A stretch of DNA of 16,395 nucleotides from an uncultured Eubacteriales bacterium (GCA_900552305.1 URZD01000026.1:1-16395), one strand, 5' to 3'; counted from the first letter of the stretch, positions 1-8,887 are shown. Program-made: numbers and translations. The notes: generated by a model from the letters alone, not told the origin.

Positions 1-47
1 ATATGAAGTTGTCCTTGCTTTTCTTGTCTTTTTCTTTTTTCATACAT
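1..47 (-). CDS. start of a leftward gene cut by the window edge (identity unknown)
   Basis: Only about 15 codons are present, so no function can be given. On the minus strand a GAGGGG ribosome binding site (60-55) is followed 7 bases later by an ATG at 47-45 and 11 bases later by a second ATG at 43-41 in another frame. Both frames stay open to the edge. The first would begin MYEKRKRQEKQGQ and the second MKKEKDKKSKDNF; spacing favours the first. A near-consensus promoter lies directly upstream. The basic start, the AT-rich context and the hairpin upstream would fit a transposase gene at the end of an insertion element, but nothing here proves it. Confidence 0.4.
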   Translation of the reverse strand, partial: MYEKRKRQEKQGQLH

Positions 48-76
48 AACAAAACCCCTCAATTCTTGATATTTAT

Positions 77-105
77 ATTATATCATATATTGAGGTGTTT
101 GTCTA
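77..105 (-). promoter_or_regulatory. sigma-A promoter for the leftward gene at the window edge
   Basis: Read on the minus strand, a TAGACA -35 box (105-100) is separated by exactly 17 bases from a perfect TATAAT -10 box (82-77). The -10 is preceded by TGA, giving the extended -10 form TGN-TATAAT. Transcription would start near position 70, about 20 bases before the GAGGGG ribosome binding site. A 7-bp inverted repeat, CCTCAAT (57-63) and ATTGAGG (89-95), spans the -10 box and the ribosome binding site and could be an operator, though this is weak evidence. Confidence 0.75.
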
Positions 106-112
106 CAGTCTG

Positions 113-135
113 AACCACCCGTCCAACGGGTGGTT
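113..135. repeat. perfect 9-bp hairpin next to the promoter
   Basis: AACCACCCG (113-121) and CGGGTGGTT (127-135) are perfect inverted repeats with a 5-base loop. Neither side is followed by a run of T, so this does not look like an intrinsic terminator. It sits 7 bases upstream of the -35 box of the leftward promoter. Its place and shape resemble the subterminal hairpins of IS200/IS605-type elements, but an operator is also possible. Confidence 0.6.
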
Positions 136-210
136 ATGATTTTCAGTTTATCTTTCTTTAAATATTCATTCGCCGATGTTATTCTCGCATTTTAGGTTTA
201 CAATAAAAGC

Positions 211-235
211 GTTACAATCCGAAAAATTTTGTAAC
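211..235. repeat. short inverted repeat in the spacer after the operon
   Basis: GTTACAA (211-217) and TTGTAAC (229-235) form a 7-bp dyad around an 11-base AT-rich centre. It lies in the gene-poor stretch 136-250, in which I see no other supported feature. It could be a protein-binding dyad or chance in AT-rich DNA. Confidence 0.3.
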
Positions 236-250
236 AAGAAAAACAATAGC

Positions 251-347
251 AAAAAAAGTATGAGCCGACTTCCGACCCGTTTCCCCGCCCGTCAGTCCAA
301 AATGACTGACGGGCGGAACAGCGCATCGTTTCGCTCATACTCTTTTT
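251..347 (-). terminator. intrinsic terminator of the xylanase operon, probably bidirectional
   Basis: It lies about 45 bases beyond the stop codon of the last operon gene. A perfect 13-bp GC-rich inner stem pairs 285-297 with 304-316 around a 6-base loop. An outer stem pairs GTATGAGC (258-265) with GCTCATAC (333-340) and extends through 251-257 and 341-347 with one mismatch. On the minus strand the outer stem is followed directly by seven T (257-251). On the plus strand it is followed by TCTTTTTT (341-348), so the element could stop transcription from both sides. It separates the operon from the leftward gene at the edge. Confidence 0.85.
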
Positions 348-390
348 TACATATTTTATACTACTTATTTACAAGCCGACTTATCTCGGT

Positions 391-3300
391 CTAATTCATA
401 AACACATATTTCGTGCCCCGTCTTTTTGCCTCGGCATAGCCTTTTTTATCTATCGTCAATGTATATGACTTCGTTGCCTTCTGCGCACTGTCCGTATAAA
501 CGCTTATATCATAATCGCCGAGATGTCCGCGGAATGTAAACTCGCCGTTTCCGTCCGTCACGCCCGAAACCTTTGTTCTCCATTCGCCCATAACAAGGTT
601 TTTCCACATCTCAAGAGTCGGCTTTTCGTTGTAGTCCTCGTCAAGCAGCAATCCGTGATCCTGATTTCTGTCGCATATTCCCCACACATAAAAGCCTACC
701 GCCTTTGGGTTACTGTAAACCGCCGTCAAAACATCACGAACAAGATCGCTCTCCAGCTGCGGCGCGTCCTCCTGTTTTACAAGGTTATCCGAGGTCATCG
801 CCTGTATATCAAACTCCGTAACCGATACCTCGTCAACCGTCTTTGCAACGGCGTCAACCTGATTATAAAACGTCTGAGGGTAAATAAGCCCGCGAAGATG
901 GCACTGTATTCCGCCGCCGTCTATCGGCGCCCCGCACTCTTTAAGACTTGTAATCAAATCCGCAAAATTCTGCGCACTTCCGTTTTGTGAAGGATAACCG
1001 CTGAACGTACAGCTGTTTATATATGCTTTGGAGCCGTTTGCCACGCTGTTGAACGTCTTAAACCACTCTGCCGCAAACTCGTTTCCAAACCTCTGCCTGT
1101 ACGCATATACGCTGTCAGGCTCATTAAGCACATCCCACTGCGTAAAGCCCTGAAATTTGTTCATTCTGTCCTTGATATAATCGTCAAACTTATTTTTCGC
1201 ATCATCATAGGTCTTGTATGTTGTCCATACATTTCGGTACATATCCCACTTTTGACACTCCGCAGAGTTCTCATTCCACATAAATATCGGATGGTCGTAT
1301 ACAAGCGCATGACCTCGGCTTGACATACCGTTCTCCTTTGCAAAATTAAGCACATTCGTCACATTTTGCTCATTATACATCCCCAGCTTTGCATAGCTTG
1401 CGGTTATTCCGTTGAAATACTTTTTTATGTACGGACTGATCTTTGCATTGTCGTATCCCGCCTGCTCTGTGCCGAACATGAACGCACTCTTTGTCATCTC
1501 TGCGGTAACGCTCACACCGCTTAATGTGTTTCCCGCAAAATCGGTAACCTTTACCGTGAACTCGTTGGTACGGTACTTTTCTATACGTTTCTGCGCTTGT
1601 ATACGCCAAAGCGCGTCCTTTTCCCTTCCCTTATAAGTATCTGTTTTCTCTATATCCTTCAGCTGCGTGAGCTCAACCGTTTTCTTGTAATTCAAAAGTG
1701 AGAAGTCCGCTATTTCGACTGTCTGAGGTTTAAAACCGCAATGGAACCCAAGCCACGCACCCCCTGCCGCTACATTCGCGCCTGCCTCCACGGGAATATA
1801 ATACTTCTTCCATTCGGAGGTAACCTGCACATCCGATGAAAAATCCTTTCTCCACGTTTGAGACTCCTCAAGTGTAACCCCGACATATGCCGCTCCTGTG
1901 TCGTCGGTTATCCTTGTCGCCCTTGCCCAGAACGACATTACAAGCACGTCGCCGCGCGAATAGTCGCACAGTGTCTTGGGTCCTCCCGCTCTGTATGAAT
2001 ATGATGTCAGCGGCTTTTCCTCTGTTGTCAGCCTCAGCACCCTGTCAAACTTTCCGTCCGGAGTATCGTACGCCTTCATCTCGTACTTGCCCTCGCTGCC
2101 GGCGCTTATATCATAAATTGCGTCGCCGTCAACAACTCTCTCGCCGCTCGGCAATTCACTCAGCACCTTGTCATAATCAACCGTCTGCTTAGGTCTGTAA
2201 ACCGTCGCAGTCGCTCCGCTGCCGTTTACCGTCACGCCGTAAAAGCAGTCGAAATAGTCCGCCGATACATACACCCCGTCACCGTCTGCCAAAATAGGCG
2301 CGTCAAGCTCTATATTAACCTCGTCATAATATGCGACGTCACCGCTGAGCGGTATTTTTATTTCCGCACCGTTAAAGGTACCGGTGATATAATCGCCGTT
2401 TCTTTGCGGCGTCACGCCAAGTCCGCGCAGAAAACTGTTCGCCTCGAACATCAGCACGCCGTCTGTTTCCCTTGTAATAGCGTTTACGGTAACCGTATCC
2501 TCGCGCAGCGATGTGTAGTGCAGAGTTTCCGCATTGTCAAAGCTCAGAATTTCACCCGCAGTGACCGCAATGCCCGTGCCGTCACTCCTTTTCAAAACCC
2601 CTGTATACGGCACACAGAACTCACCGCTTACATCCGTATACGTCGGCATATTACTGTCGTCTGCCTTCATCAGCACTCCGCTTGCATCGCTTATTCTGAG
2701 CGGTATCATGTTCTTTGCACTGTCGAACACAAACAGCTTTATGCAGCCGCCCTCCGCAGCCTGTGTCCCGTCAAGGTCTATGCTGAAGTTTTTTGAGTCA
2801 TCCATATTAAGCTGCGCATAATCATATCCCGCCGAAACCAGCTTGCCCTCCGCGTCATAGATTGCCGCCATAAGCGTAACGTCACCCAAATCGCGGTACA
2901 CGGCTTTTATGCGTGCGCTGCCCGGGCAGCTGCCACTTGCGACAACCGCGTCAAATTCGTTCAGTTCTCTGCCCTCCGAATCTTTTACCGTAACACTGTC
3001 CGCATAACAGCTGCGCCGTTCATAGGTTACAACAGGGTCCCAATAGGTACGTTTTTCCCAGTAATTATAGAAAATTCTGCCGTTATGCACCTCAAAATAA
3101 ATTTTGTCCCCCTTTTTAACGTCAAGGGTAAACGCGTCAACGTCAAGATAACCGGCATTTGTACCGTCCCCCGCGGGGATTCTCTCGCCGTTTAGTCCGG
3201 AGGTCATCGGCCATACCATGCGCCCTTTGTACATAACCCGTACATACGCACCCTCTGATGATTTTGACGTTCCCAAAATACGGCTGTTTCCGTTTCCGTC

Positions 3301-4389
3301 ATCGGCGGTAACCGTTATTTTGCCCGAATGCGGCGCGGTAAACGTCCTGACCGCCCTCACCGTAACCTTTGGGTCATACTCCCCCGCGACGTTTCTTTCG
3401 GGATTCATGTAGTATTTTCCGACCGCAGCCGAAAGCGCTATATAATTTCCGTTTCCGTCTTGCTCAATCCATGCCGTTCCCTGACCTGTTCCGTCATCCG
3501 AATGTCCGGCAACCCAGCCGCACGTCTGTTTCATATCCGCATAGCCTGTGCCGTTTGTGTAATACTGACACGCCCACGGTCCGTTTTCCGCCGAAACTTT
3601 TGTGTAATAATCCGATGCTCGGTACGACTCCGGAAGCTCGTAATCCTCCTCAGAAATGTAGCTGACGCAGGGATTCCACTGCACGATTCCCGTCCATGCG
3701 CTTGTCTTGCAATCCTTATCCCTTACCTCAAAATATAGGGTTTCTCCCGCTTTGATTTCAAGCTCAAACGGCTCCATACTGTAGGTTGTTATATTGTTTT
3801 CGTCGGTTGTACAGTTTTTCTCACCCTTGACAATTTGCGTATAGTCAAGCACGGCATTTTTAATTGTGTTTCGGGTTATCCTTATATATACCCCGCTGTG
3901 ATTCTCTCCGTCTACATAGTCCACCGACCTGAGCGGCGCAGCGTTATACACGCGCACGACACCGTCCCTCGGTGCGGTAAACCCCTTTGTCATTGTGTAT
4001 TGGTTGTTCCAATGCCCGGTTGTTATATGCGTATTGCTTATATATGCAGGCGTTTTGCCGTCGACCGGGCTTATCCATTCGTCAGGGTTTACCATAAACG
4101 CATAATTTGACCATCCAAAGCCATAGCTTATATCTATTTTTTTCTTCTGCTCCGGGGTAAACGGAGTGTTCTCGTCGTCATTCCACTGCTTTCTGTAATA
4201 CAGCTTCCAAATGTCATTTTCATTATTATCATAATCAATATAGCTGTCCGCCGCGTAGCTTTCCGCCGTATACGAGGAAGGAGCAGCCGCAGCCTGCTCC
4301 TCTTTCGTCTCCGCATATACGCCGGCGCCGCATAACAGCTGAACTGCCATTGCCAGTACGGTGATTGCTCCCGTTATATTCTTTTTCAT
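391..4389 (-). CDS. secreted multidomain GH10 endo-1,4-beta-xylanase with two N-terminal repeated modules
   Basis: A 1332-residue exported xylanase predicted to cut beta-1,4-xylan backbones outside the cell. A signal peptide (residues 1 to about 27, ending near GVYA) is followed by two copies of the locus module (about 44-244 and 256-456). Next come an Ig-like region containing an FVFDSAKNMIPL stretch (about 460-600), a copper-amine-oxidase-N-like domain (about 640-730), a CBM4/9/22-like beta domain (about 750-910) and a GH10 domain (about 925-1275). A short beta tail closes the protein. The acid/base is Glu1090 in WDVLNEP and the nucleophile is Glu1192 in SVTEFDI. The GIQCH and VWGICD motifs are also GH10-like. 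RGHALVYD replaces the usual RGH..LVWH, so Tyr-Asp stands where Trp-His is normal. I chose the ATG at 4389, with AGGAGG at 4406-4401, over a TTG six bases upstream. It is the last gene of the operon, 21 bases after its neighbour. There is no SLH, dockerin or sortase signal. The GH10 call is firm; exact substrate is inferred. Confidence 0.93.
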   Translation of the reverse strand: MKKNITGAITVLAMAVQLLCGAGVYAETKEEQAAAAPSSYTAESYAADSYIDYDNNENDIWKLYYRKQWNDDENTPFTPEQKKKIDISYGFGWSNYAFMVNPDEWISPVDGKTPAYISNTHITTGHWNNQYTMTKGFTAPRDGVVRVYNAAPLRSVDYVDGENHSGVYIRITRNTIKNAVLDYTQIVKGEKNCTTDENNITTYSMEPFELEIKAGETLYFEVRDKDCKTSAWTGIVQWNPCVSYISEEDYELPESYRASDYYTKVSAENGPWACQYYTNGTGYADMKQTCGWVAGHSDDGTGQGTAWIEQDGNGNYIALSAAVGKYYMNPERNVAGEYDPKVTVRAVRTFTAPHSGKITVTADDGNGNSRILGTSKSSEGAYVRVMYKGRMVWPMTSGLNGERIPAGDGTNAGYLDVDAFTLDVKKGDKIYFEVHNGRIFYNYWEKRTYWDPVVTYERRSCYADSVTVKDSEGRELNEFDAVVASGSCPGSARIKAVYRDLGDVTLMAAIYDAEGKLVSAGYDYAQLNMDDSKNFSIDLDGTQAAEGGCIKLFVFDSAKNMIPLRISDASGVLMKADDSNMPTYTDVSGEFCVPYTGVLKRSDGTGIAVTAGEILSFDNAETLHYTSLREDTVTVNAITRETDGVLMFEANSFLRGLGVTPQRNGDYITGTFNGAEIKIPLSGDVAYYDEVNIELDAPILADGDGVYVSADYFDCFYGVTVNGSGATATVYRPKQTVDYDKVLSELPSGERVVDGDAIYDISAGSEGKYEMKAYDTPDGKFDRVLRLTTEEKPLTSYSYRAGGPKTLCDYSRGDVLVMSFWARATRITDDTGAAYVGVTLEESQTWRKDFSSDVQVTSEWKKYYIPVEAGANVAAGGAWLGFHCGFKPQTVEIADFSLLNYKKTVELTQLKDIEKTDTYKGREKDALWRIQAQKRIEKYRTNEFTVKVTDFAGNTLSGVSVTAEMTKSAFMFGTEQAGYDNAKISPYIKKYFNGITASYAKLGMYNEQNVTNVLNFAKENGMSSRGHALVYDHPIFMWNENSAECQKWDMYRNVWTTYKTYDDAKNKFDDYIKDRMNKFQGFTQWDVLNEPDSVYAYRQRFGNEFAAEWFKTFNSVANGSKAYINSCTFSGYPSQNGSAQNFADLITSLKECGAPIDGGGIQCHLRGLIYPQTFYNQVDAVAKTVDEVSVTEFDIQAMTSDNLVKQEDAPQLESDLVRDVLTAVYSNPKAVGFYVWGICDRNQDHGLLLDEDYNEKPTLEMWKNLVMGEWRTKVSGVTDGNGEFTFRGHLGDYDISVYTDSAQKATKSYTLTIDKKGYAEAKRRGTKYVFMN
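3022..3624 (-). repeat. locus module, copy A2 (type b)
   Basis: About 201 residues. It opens with YRASDYY, contains the central RTFTAPHSGKITV strand motif and DGNGNSRILG, has the KKGDKIYFEV edge strand and ends YWDPVVTY. It is most like the second copy in the gene at 11803-14316, with which it shares GNS and a W-P near MVWPM. Confidence 0.8.
3658..4260 (-). repeat. locus module, copy A1 (type a)
   Basis: About 201 residues. It opens with YAADSY and a W..YYR motif, contains TKGFTAPRDGVVRV, then GVYIRITRN, KAGETLYFEV and the closing WNPCVSY. It matches the first copy in the gene at 11803-14316 and both copies in the gene at the right edge. Confidence 0.8.
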
Positions 4390-4410
4390 ATGCAAAGCCG
4401 CCTCCTGTTC

Positions 4411-7140
4411 TTATCTGTAGACAACTATCATATCCGCCGTTCCTATAAGATGTCTCATGTATACCTTATCACCGGTTTCTATATCCGCAGTCGTCGCCAG
4501 AGTTATCGACTCGTCGCGGGCATTCTTGTCGAAAATATATATTGTTTTATTAGCCGAAAGCGGAATCGTCCTGTTCCAATCCGCAACAGGGAACGCAGCC
4601 GCGCCGCCCTCGGTCTCGCTCGGCAGGTGGTTATTGACAACAATTCCGAACCTGTTTACCTGCTGAACTACGCCGTAGGAATGGAGTGCAGGACCCATAA
4701 ACATTGTTTTTGTAACGCCGTAGCCCCAGTCGCCGACCATAACCGCGCCGTTTATCGTGTTGTCCTCAATCGCCTCGAACACCGTATCGGAGCCGCCCAG
4801 ATACTGAATGGTAAAGTTTATAACAATACCGTTGTTCTGATTTACCGAAATAACGCTGCCCGGCGGAAGCTCGCTCCATTTTGTTGTTTTCCATTTCTCC
4901 TCAACCTCTTTTTTCAGCGCGTCCTTCAGCGGGCCGCCCGATGAGCCGCGGTTATTTCCGTATACCCACGCCATACAGTTGTAAAGGTTGGTGTTCATGG
5001 TGTAGTCGCCGTCCTCGCAGATAAGCGTTCTTTTTTCTATGTTGCCCATACCGTCGTTATTCCACGCATAAACCGCATAGGCAAGCTCGCCTTCCTTATG
5101 CGGATGCGCTATAACCCCGGTATTCTCCACAACATAAACCGTACTGTTTACGTTTACCCATTCGCGGTTGAGGTTTTCCTCGTTTACATACCTGACCGAA
5201 ATACCTACATGATAGTCCGAATCGATATTATACAGTTTCCCTTTAAAATGTTCGTTCGGTTTACCGGTCGAAACCTCGCATCTTTCGTCACTGTCGCGCA
5301 CTACGATAAAATTCATAGTGTCCGTATCAAACAAAAACTTACTGTCAACTACTGCCGTGCCGTTTACGGTTGCGACATTCATCGAGGCGCTTGTGGAATC
5401 AATATTCAGAGTAAAGTCCTCGTTTCCGTACTCGCTGAGTCCTAACTTGCTCTCGTCAGCCGTTTTTATGCTCTTGATTTTTCCTTCGGCATTCGACTTA
5501 ATCTTCACTACCTGCTCCTTAACGCTGCCGTCCGAACTAAAAAGCAAATTGGACTTGTTTCCGATTACCGCGTCCGCCGTAACCTTACTTCCGTTAAGCG
5601 TAAAGCTGCTCGGTATTGCTCCGATTACAACCTTCCCGCTTTCCGACAGATATTTAATCTTATAGCCGCCGAGGTCACCGCCCTTACTGAAATTCATTAT
5701 TGCGGCATATTCCTCCGAGTCCGAATACGGAATTGCGCCGACAATCCTTCCGAACGCGTCAAAGAATGCCGAAACCTCGTCACCGACCGCAACCTTTGAA
5801 ATCATAAGGCTGTTTGTACGGAACTCCTTTGTCGTCTTGTATTCCGTATCGCCGATTGTGACATACTTCATGTCACTGCGACTCTTTTTATATGTTCCGT
5901 TTACCTTCTTTATATTGTGTATAATTCTGTTATACTCGCCTGTCTTGGTCTGTCTTAAAGAGAGTATGTCATACTGACCGACATCGCGCCAGCTTGCCGT
6001 ATCGCCGCTCTCCTCCAAGAACGGATAGCCGTCACGGAAGAAATCGTCAAAGTTATAGGTATTGTTGTTGTAGTCCACCACCGTGTACGAAACCTTGCCG
6101 TTGCTCGCGCGCCATACAAGAATCGGCGTATATTTGTTGATTATAACCGTATCGTATACATTGTCGTCATTGCTGTCAATAAGGGTATAATACGCGTCGT
6201 CCGCCTTCAAATCCTCTCTTGCAAAGAACGGTACAAGCTCGCCGTTGTAAATCACGTTTACCGTTGCGGACAGCTTTGCCTTCATCTCGCGGTCGCTTGC
6301 ATTGTAATAGGGTATCTCTCTTTCGGTAATCGAGTCAAGCGAAATATCGTCGCTTTCCAATTCAAGTACGTTATTCTTTTTCTCCAAAATGCGGAGCGCC
6401 ATTATCCTGTTCCCCGCATCCTCGTTCATGTATGCCTTAACATACCTGCCGACAATCGTTTCGGGGTCGTCAATTTTCTTGTAGGTATACTCAATATTGT
6501 CAATTCTGATATTCTCGTCATTAAGCTCGCCCGCTGTGGTCATGTTCAGCTTTCCCGCGCCGTACACAACGCCCTCAACGGTCAGAAGTCCCATATACTT
6601 GTACGCAACCGTCATTTCCTCGCGGATGTTGTATTCCACAACTCCCGACCAGCCTACCGCTTCCATAAGGTCTACGTCAAACATGGTGTTATAGAGCATT
6701 GCCGCAAAGTCCGCCATTTTAAGGCTGTCGCCCGCCTTTGCCGAAACTCCGCTCAAAACGCCGATTTTCTTAGCGTACCCGTAGATTGTATTGTCGCTGT
6801 ATGAGCCGAGCAGCGCCTTGATATAGCTTGTATAACCCGCAATGTCAAGCATGATTGCCGAGGTCTGCACCGCAGTTATCGTTGAATCGTGGTAATCGCT
6901 GCCGAAGAACTTTATTGAAACCGTATCTGTTCCGATAACCTTTCTGACCGCCGCGTCAACCATTGACTTTGTAACGTCCGCTTCAGCCGTGTAGCCGTTC
7001 AAAATTCCAAGCTCGGTCAATACCGCCGCCTTTGACGCCGTTTCCGTATCGCCGTTCACCGTCTTTGCCGCCGTACAGAGCGGATTTATGCTTGTCAGTA
7101 CAAGCATAACTGCAAGTAAAAAAATCGTTATTCTTCTCAT
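4411..7140 (-). CDS. large exported protein with SLH-like N-terminus, function unknown
   Basis: A 909-residue protein I cannot assign to a function. The ATG at 7140 has GGAGG at 7155-7151, and a signal peptide follows (residues 1 to about 24, ending near PLCTA). Residues about 36-165 look like degenerate SLH repeats: LTELGILNGYT, then AKKIGVLSGVS and LKMADFAAMLYNT. These suggest wall association, although the usual TRAE signature is lost. The remaining roughly 700 residues are rich in alternating beta-strand patterns with many Asp, Asn, Tyr and Val residues and no recognised catalytic motif. One EF-hand-like calcium loop, DSNDDNVYD, lies at 322-330. The gene sits between an SLH-anchored protein (18 bases upstream) and a xylanase (21 bases downstream), so co-expression with xylan breakdown is likely. 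It may be a surface scaffold, a wall component or a polysaccharide-binding protein; these cannot be told apart here. Confidence 0.85.
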   Translation of the reverse strand: MRRITIFLLAVMLVLTSINPLCTAAKTVNGDTETASKAAVLTELGILNGYTAEADVTKSMVDAAVRKVIGTDTVSIKFFGSDYHDSTITAVQTSAIMLDIAGYTSYIKALLGSYSDNTIYGYAKKIGVLSGVSAKAGDSLKMADFAAMLYNTMFDVDLMEAVGWSGVVEYNIREEMTVAYKYMGLLTVEGVVYGAGKLNMTTAGELNDENIRIDNIEYTYKKIDDPETIVGRYVKAYMNEDAGNRIMALRILEKKNNVLELESDDISLDSITEREIPYYNASDREMKAKLSATVNVIYNGELVPFFAREDLKADDAYYTLIDSNDDNVYDTVIINKYTPILVWRASNGKVSYTVVDYNNNTYNFDDFFRDGYPFLEESGDTASWRDVGQYDILSLRQTKTGEYNRIIHNIKKVNGTYKKSRSDMKYVTIGDTEYKTTKEFRTNSLMISKVAVGDEVSAFFDAFGRIVGAIPYSDSEEYAAIMNFSKGGDLGGYKIKYLSESGKVVIGAIPSSFTLNGSKVTADAVIGNKSNLLFSSDGSVKEQVVKIKSNAEGKIKSIKTADESKLGLSEYGNEDFTLNIDSTSASMNVATVNGTAVVDSKFLFDTDTMNFIVVRDSDERCEVSTGKPNEHFKGKLYNIDSDYHVGISVRYVNEENLNREWVNVNSTVYVVENTGVIAHPHKEGELAYAVYAWNNDGMGNIEKRTLICEDGDYTMNTNLYNCMAWVYGNNRGSSGGPLKDALKKEVEEKWKTTKWSELPPGSVISVNQNNGIVINFTIQYLGGSDTVFEAIEDNTINGAVMVGDWGYGVTKTMFMGPALHSYGVVQQVNRFGIVVNNHLPSETEGGAAAFPVADWNRTIPLSANKTIYIFDKNARDESITLATTADIETGDKVYMRHLIGTADMIVVYR

Positions 7141-7158
7141 TCGCTTTTAACCTCCGCT

Positions 7159-8865
7159 CTATAATTTTTCTGCGCTTTTCAGCGTCATATAAATCAGCTT
7201 TGCCGCCTCGGCACGGGTTATGCCGCCCTCGGGGCGGAACTCGCCGCTTTCGTAACCGTTGATTATTCCCGCCTTTTGCAGCCTTACAACCGCATCCTTC
7301 GCATATCCTGCGATTTCAGCTCCGTCAGTGAACTCTGTTTCCTCAGCCGCGTCCGCAAATGCCAGCTTTGCCGTTTCCTTCACCCGCATAAGTATTACCG
7401 CCGCGTCCTGACGTGTGAGCGCCATGCCCGCGCCAAACTCCGTTTCGGAGATTCCGTTTATAATTCCGTAGTAAATGCCCTTCTTAACATATTCCGTAAA
7501 CCAGTCATCCTCCGTAACATCTGTATAGCCGAGCGTCATCGGCGGCAGCTCCGCGCCTTTTCCTATATTCAGAGCCTCTATTGCGATTTTCAAAAATTCC
7601 TCGCGGCTTATCGAATCGTCCGGACGGAATTTTCCGTTGCCGTCGCCGTTTATAATCCCCTTGTGCGCGGCATAGTCTATGTAGCTTACCGCCCAGCGGC
7701 TGCCCTCCAGATCGTCAAAATATTCGCTCAGCTTTTCGCCCTTTGTGCCGACCGCCGAGCCGGGGTCCGTTACGTTCAGATTCGGCGCAATTCCGACCGA
7801 CTTACCGCCGCCCGAGCCGCCTGAGCCGGAGCTTCCTCCGCCGCCCGTGTTAGCAGGCTTTTTGGCGTTGTCCTTGACTGCCTTAACCGCCGCGGCAAAC
7901 GCGTCGCCAAACTCCTTTATCGTTGTGTAGTCCTTGCCGTTCTCCTTCACAAGCAGCTTTACAATCTCGTACTTATCAAGCGCTGCATAGTCGCCTGCCG
8001 TACTGATTTCAAGCTCTGCCGCGTATTTCTCGATTACCTGCTGCATATCCTTTCTCGTCGCGGCATTGACTTTTCCGAGCGCCTCCGCTCTTTTCAAAAC
8101 CGTGTCAAGCTGCGCCGGGCTGTTTATCGGATTTTTGTCCGCGTCCGCCACAAGATAAGTAAACGCGGTCATAACCTTTTCCTCGCCTGAGCTTACTGCT
8201 TCGCTGTAGGTCATTCCAAGCTCCTCCGCATGGTAGTTAAGCAATCCGAGCAGCTCGTTTGCAGGCGCGCGGCGAATCTCGGAAAGTGCGCACGCGATAC
8301 GGAAGCACTTTTCCGCGTCTCCGCCGGATTTCAATCCGCCGTTTGCGGTCTTTACAAAACTCTTCAGTACATTTCCGCTGTCCGCGGTATATCTTGCATC
8401 GCTTAAGTCAATAACCCAAACTTTGTTATTGTACTCGGAAATCACGCCGTAAACCGTTCCCGCAGTCGCGGCGTTAAGCTTTGCCAAAGCCTCGGCGCGA
8501 ACGCTGTCCTCCGGTATCGCAAAGTAGGTCACGTTTCCGTCAAGCTCGCCGCCTCCCGTAATCACCTGATACAAGCCGCGCTTGTCGGTTGACTTTACGT
8601 TAAACGAAAGCTCCGCTTTCTCCGTACCCTTGACAGTTTCAAATTTGTAGGCGTTTGAAATACTTGCCGCGTCAGTATTATCCTCCGCTTTTTCGCCGGC
8701 CTTCATAACCAAGATACTGTATATGTTTTCCGCACCGCTGTCCGACTTCACCGTAACCGTCACGCGATTATTTGCGTCAACCGACGGCACAACCGAAGTC
8801 TTTGCAAAAGCCGCGGTCGATGTCAGCAACATTGCCGCCACCGGTATAAGAAAATATTTTTTCAT
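7159..8865 (-). CDS. SLH-anchored surface protein with helical repeats
   Basis: A 568-residue protein predicted to sit on the cell wall, where SLH domains normally bind secondary wall polymers. The start is the ATG at 8865, with AGGAG seven bases upstream (8877-8873). The longer open frame to 8943 overlaps the previous gene and lacks a signal peptide at its start. Domains in order: signal peptide (1 to about 21, ending AAFA), an Ig-like beta domain (about 22-120), about three helical units of 65-75 residues (about 125-335), a Gly/Ser linker (about 338-355) and three SLH domains (about 375-568). SLH hallmarks are GIINGDGNGKFRPDD with SREE, GIINGISETEF with TRQD, and GIINGYESGEFRPEGG with ITRAE. 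It has no catalytic motif. It lies 22 bases after one xylanase gene and is the only clear wall anchor in the operon, so the helical part may hold another component; that is inference. Confidence 0.92.
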   Translation of the reverse strand: MKKYFLIPVAAMLLTSTAAFAKTSVVPSVDANNRVTVTVKSDSGAENIYSILVMKAGEKAEDNTDAASISNAYKFETVKGTEKAELSFNVKSTDKRGLYQVITGGGELDGNVTYFAIPEDSVRAEALAKLNAATAGTVYGVISEYNNKVWVIDLSDARYTADSGNVLKSFVKTANGGLKSGGDAEKCFRIACALSEIRRAPANELLGLLNYHAEELGMTYSEAVSSGEEKVMTAFTYLVADADKNPINSPAQLDTVLKRAEALGKVNAATRKDMQQVIEKYAAELEISTAGDYAALDKYEIVKLLVKENGKDYTTIKEFGDAFAAAVKAVKDNAKKPANTGGGGSSGSGGSGGGKSVGIAPNLNVTDPGSAVGTKGEKLSEYFDDLEGSRWAVSYIDYAAHKGIINGDGNGKFRPDDSISREEFLKIAIEALNIGKGAELPPMTLGYTDVTEDDWFTEYVKKGIYYGIINGISETEFGAGMALTRQDAAVILMRVKETAKLAFADAAEETEFTDGAEIAGYAKDAVVRLQKAGIINGYESGEFRPEGGITRAEAAKLIYMTLKSAEKL

Positions 8866-8887
8866 TGATAAGCTCCTCTCCGTTTTC

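Noticed and set aside
113..135. Hairpin as a terminator
   Set aside because: No T run follows on either strand, and the operon already has a strong terminator at 251-347.
176..394. 72-residue open frame on the plus strand in the left intergenic region
   Set aside because: It runs straight through the long terminator stem and the dyad at 211-235, has no ribosome binding site, and its translation is low-complexity.
523..990. 155-residue open frame on the plus strand opposite the GH10 domain
   Set aside because: It lies wholly inside a certain gene on the other strand, has no convincing ribosome binding site and reads as a Cys/Arg-rich shadow protein.
2205..2460. A copper amine oxidase gene
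   Set aside because: Only the small N-terminal-type domain is present. There is no catalytic oxidase domain or topaquinone-site motif.
4390..4395. TTG start two codons upstream in the gene at 391-4389
   Set aside because: The ATG at 4389 starts a normal signal peptide and lies within workable distance of AGGAGG. The TTG remains possible but adds only two residues.
6150..6180. Dockerin-like calcium loop in the gene at 4411-7140
   Set aside because: Only one DSNDDNVYD-type loop is present. A dockerin needs two paired loops with helices, and no cohesin is seen in the window.
7800..7855. Repetitive GGC/GGA-rich stretch as a possible DNA repeat element
   Set aside because: It encodes a Gly/Ser linker between the helical region and the SLH domains and is explained by the protein.
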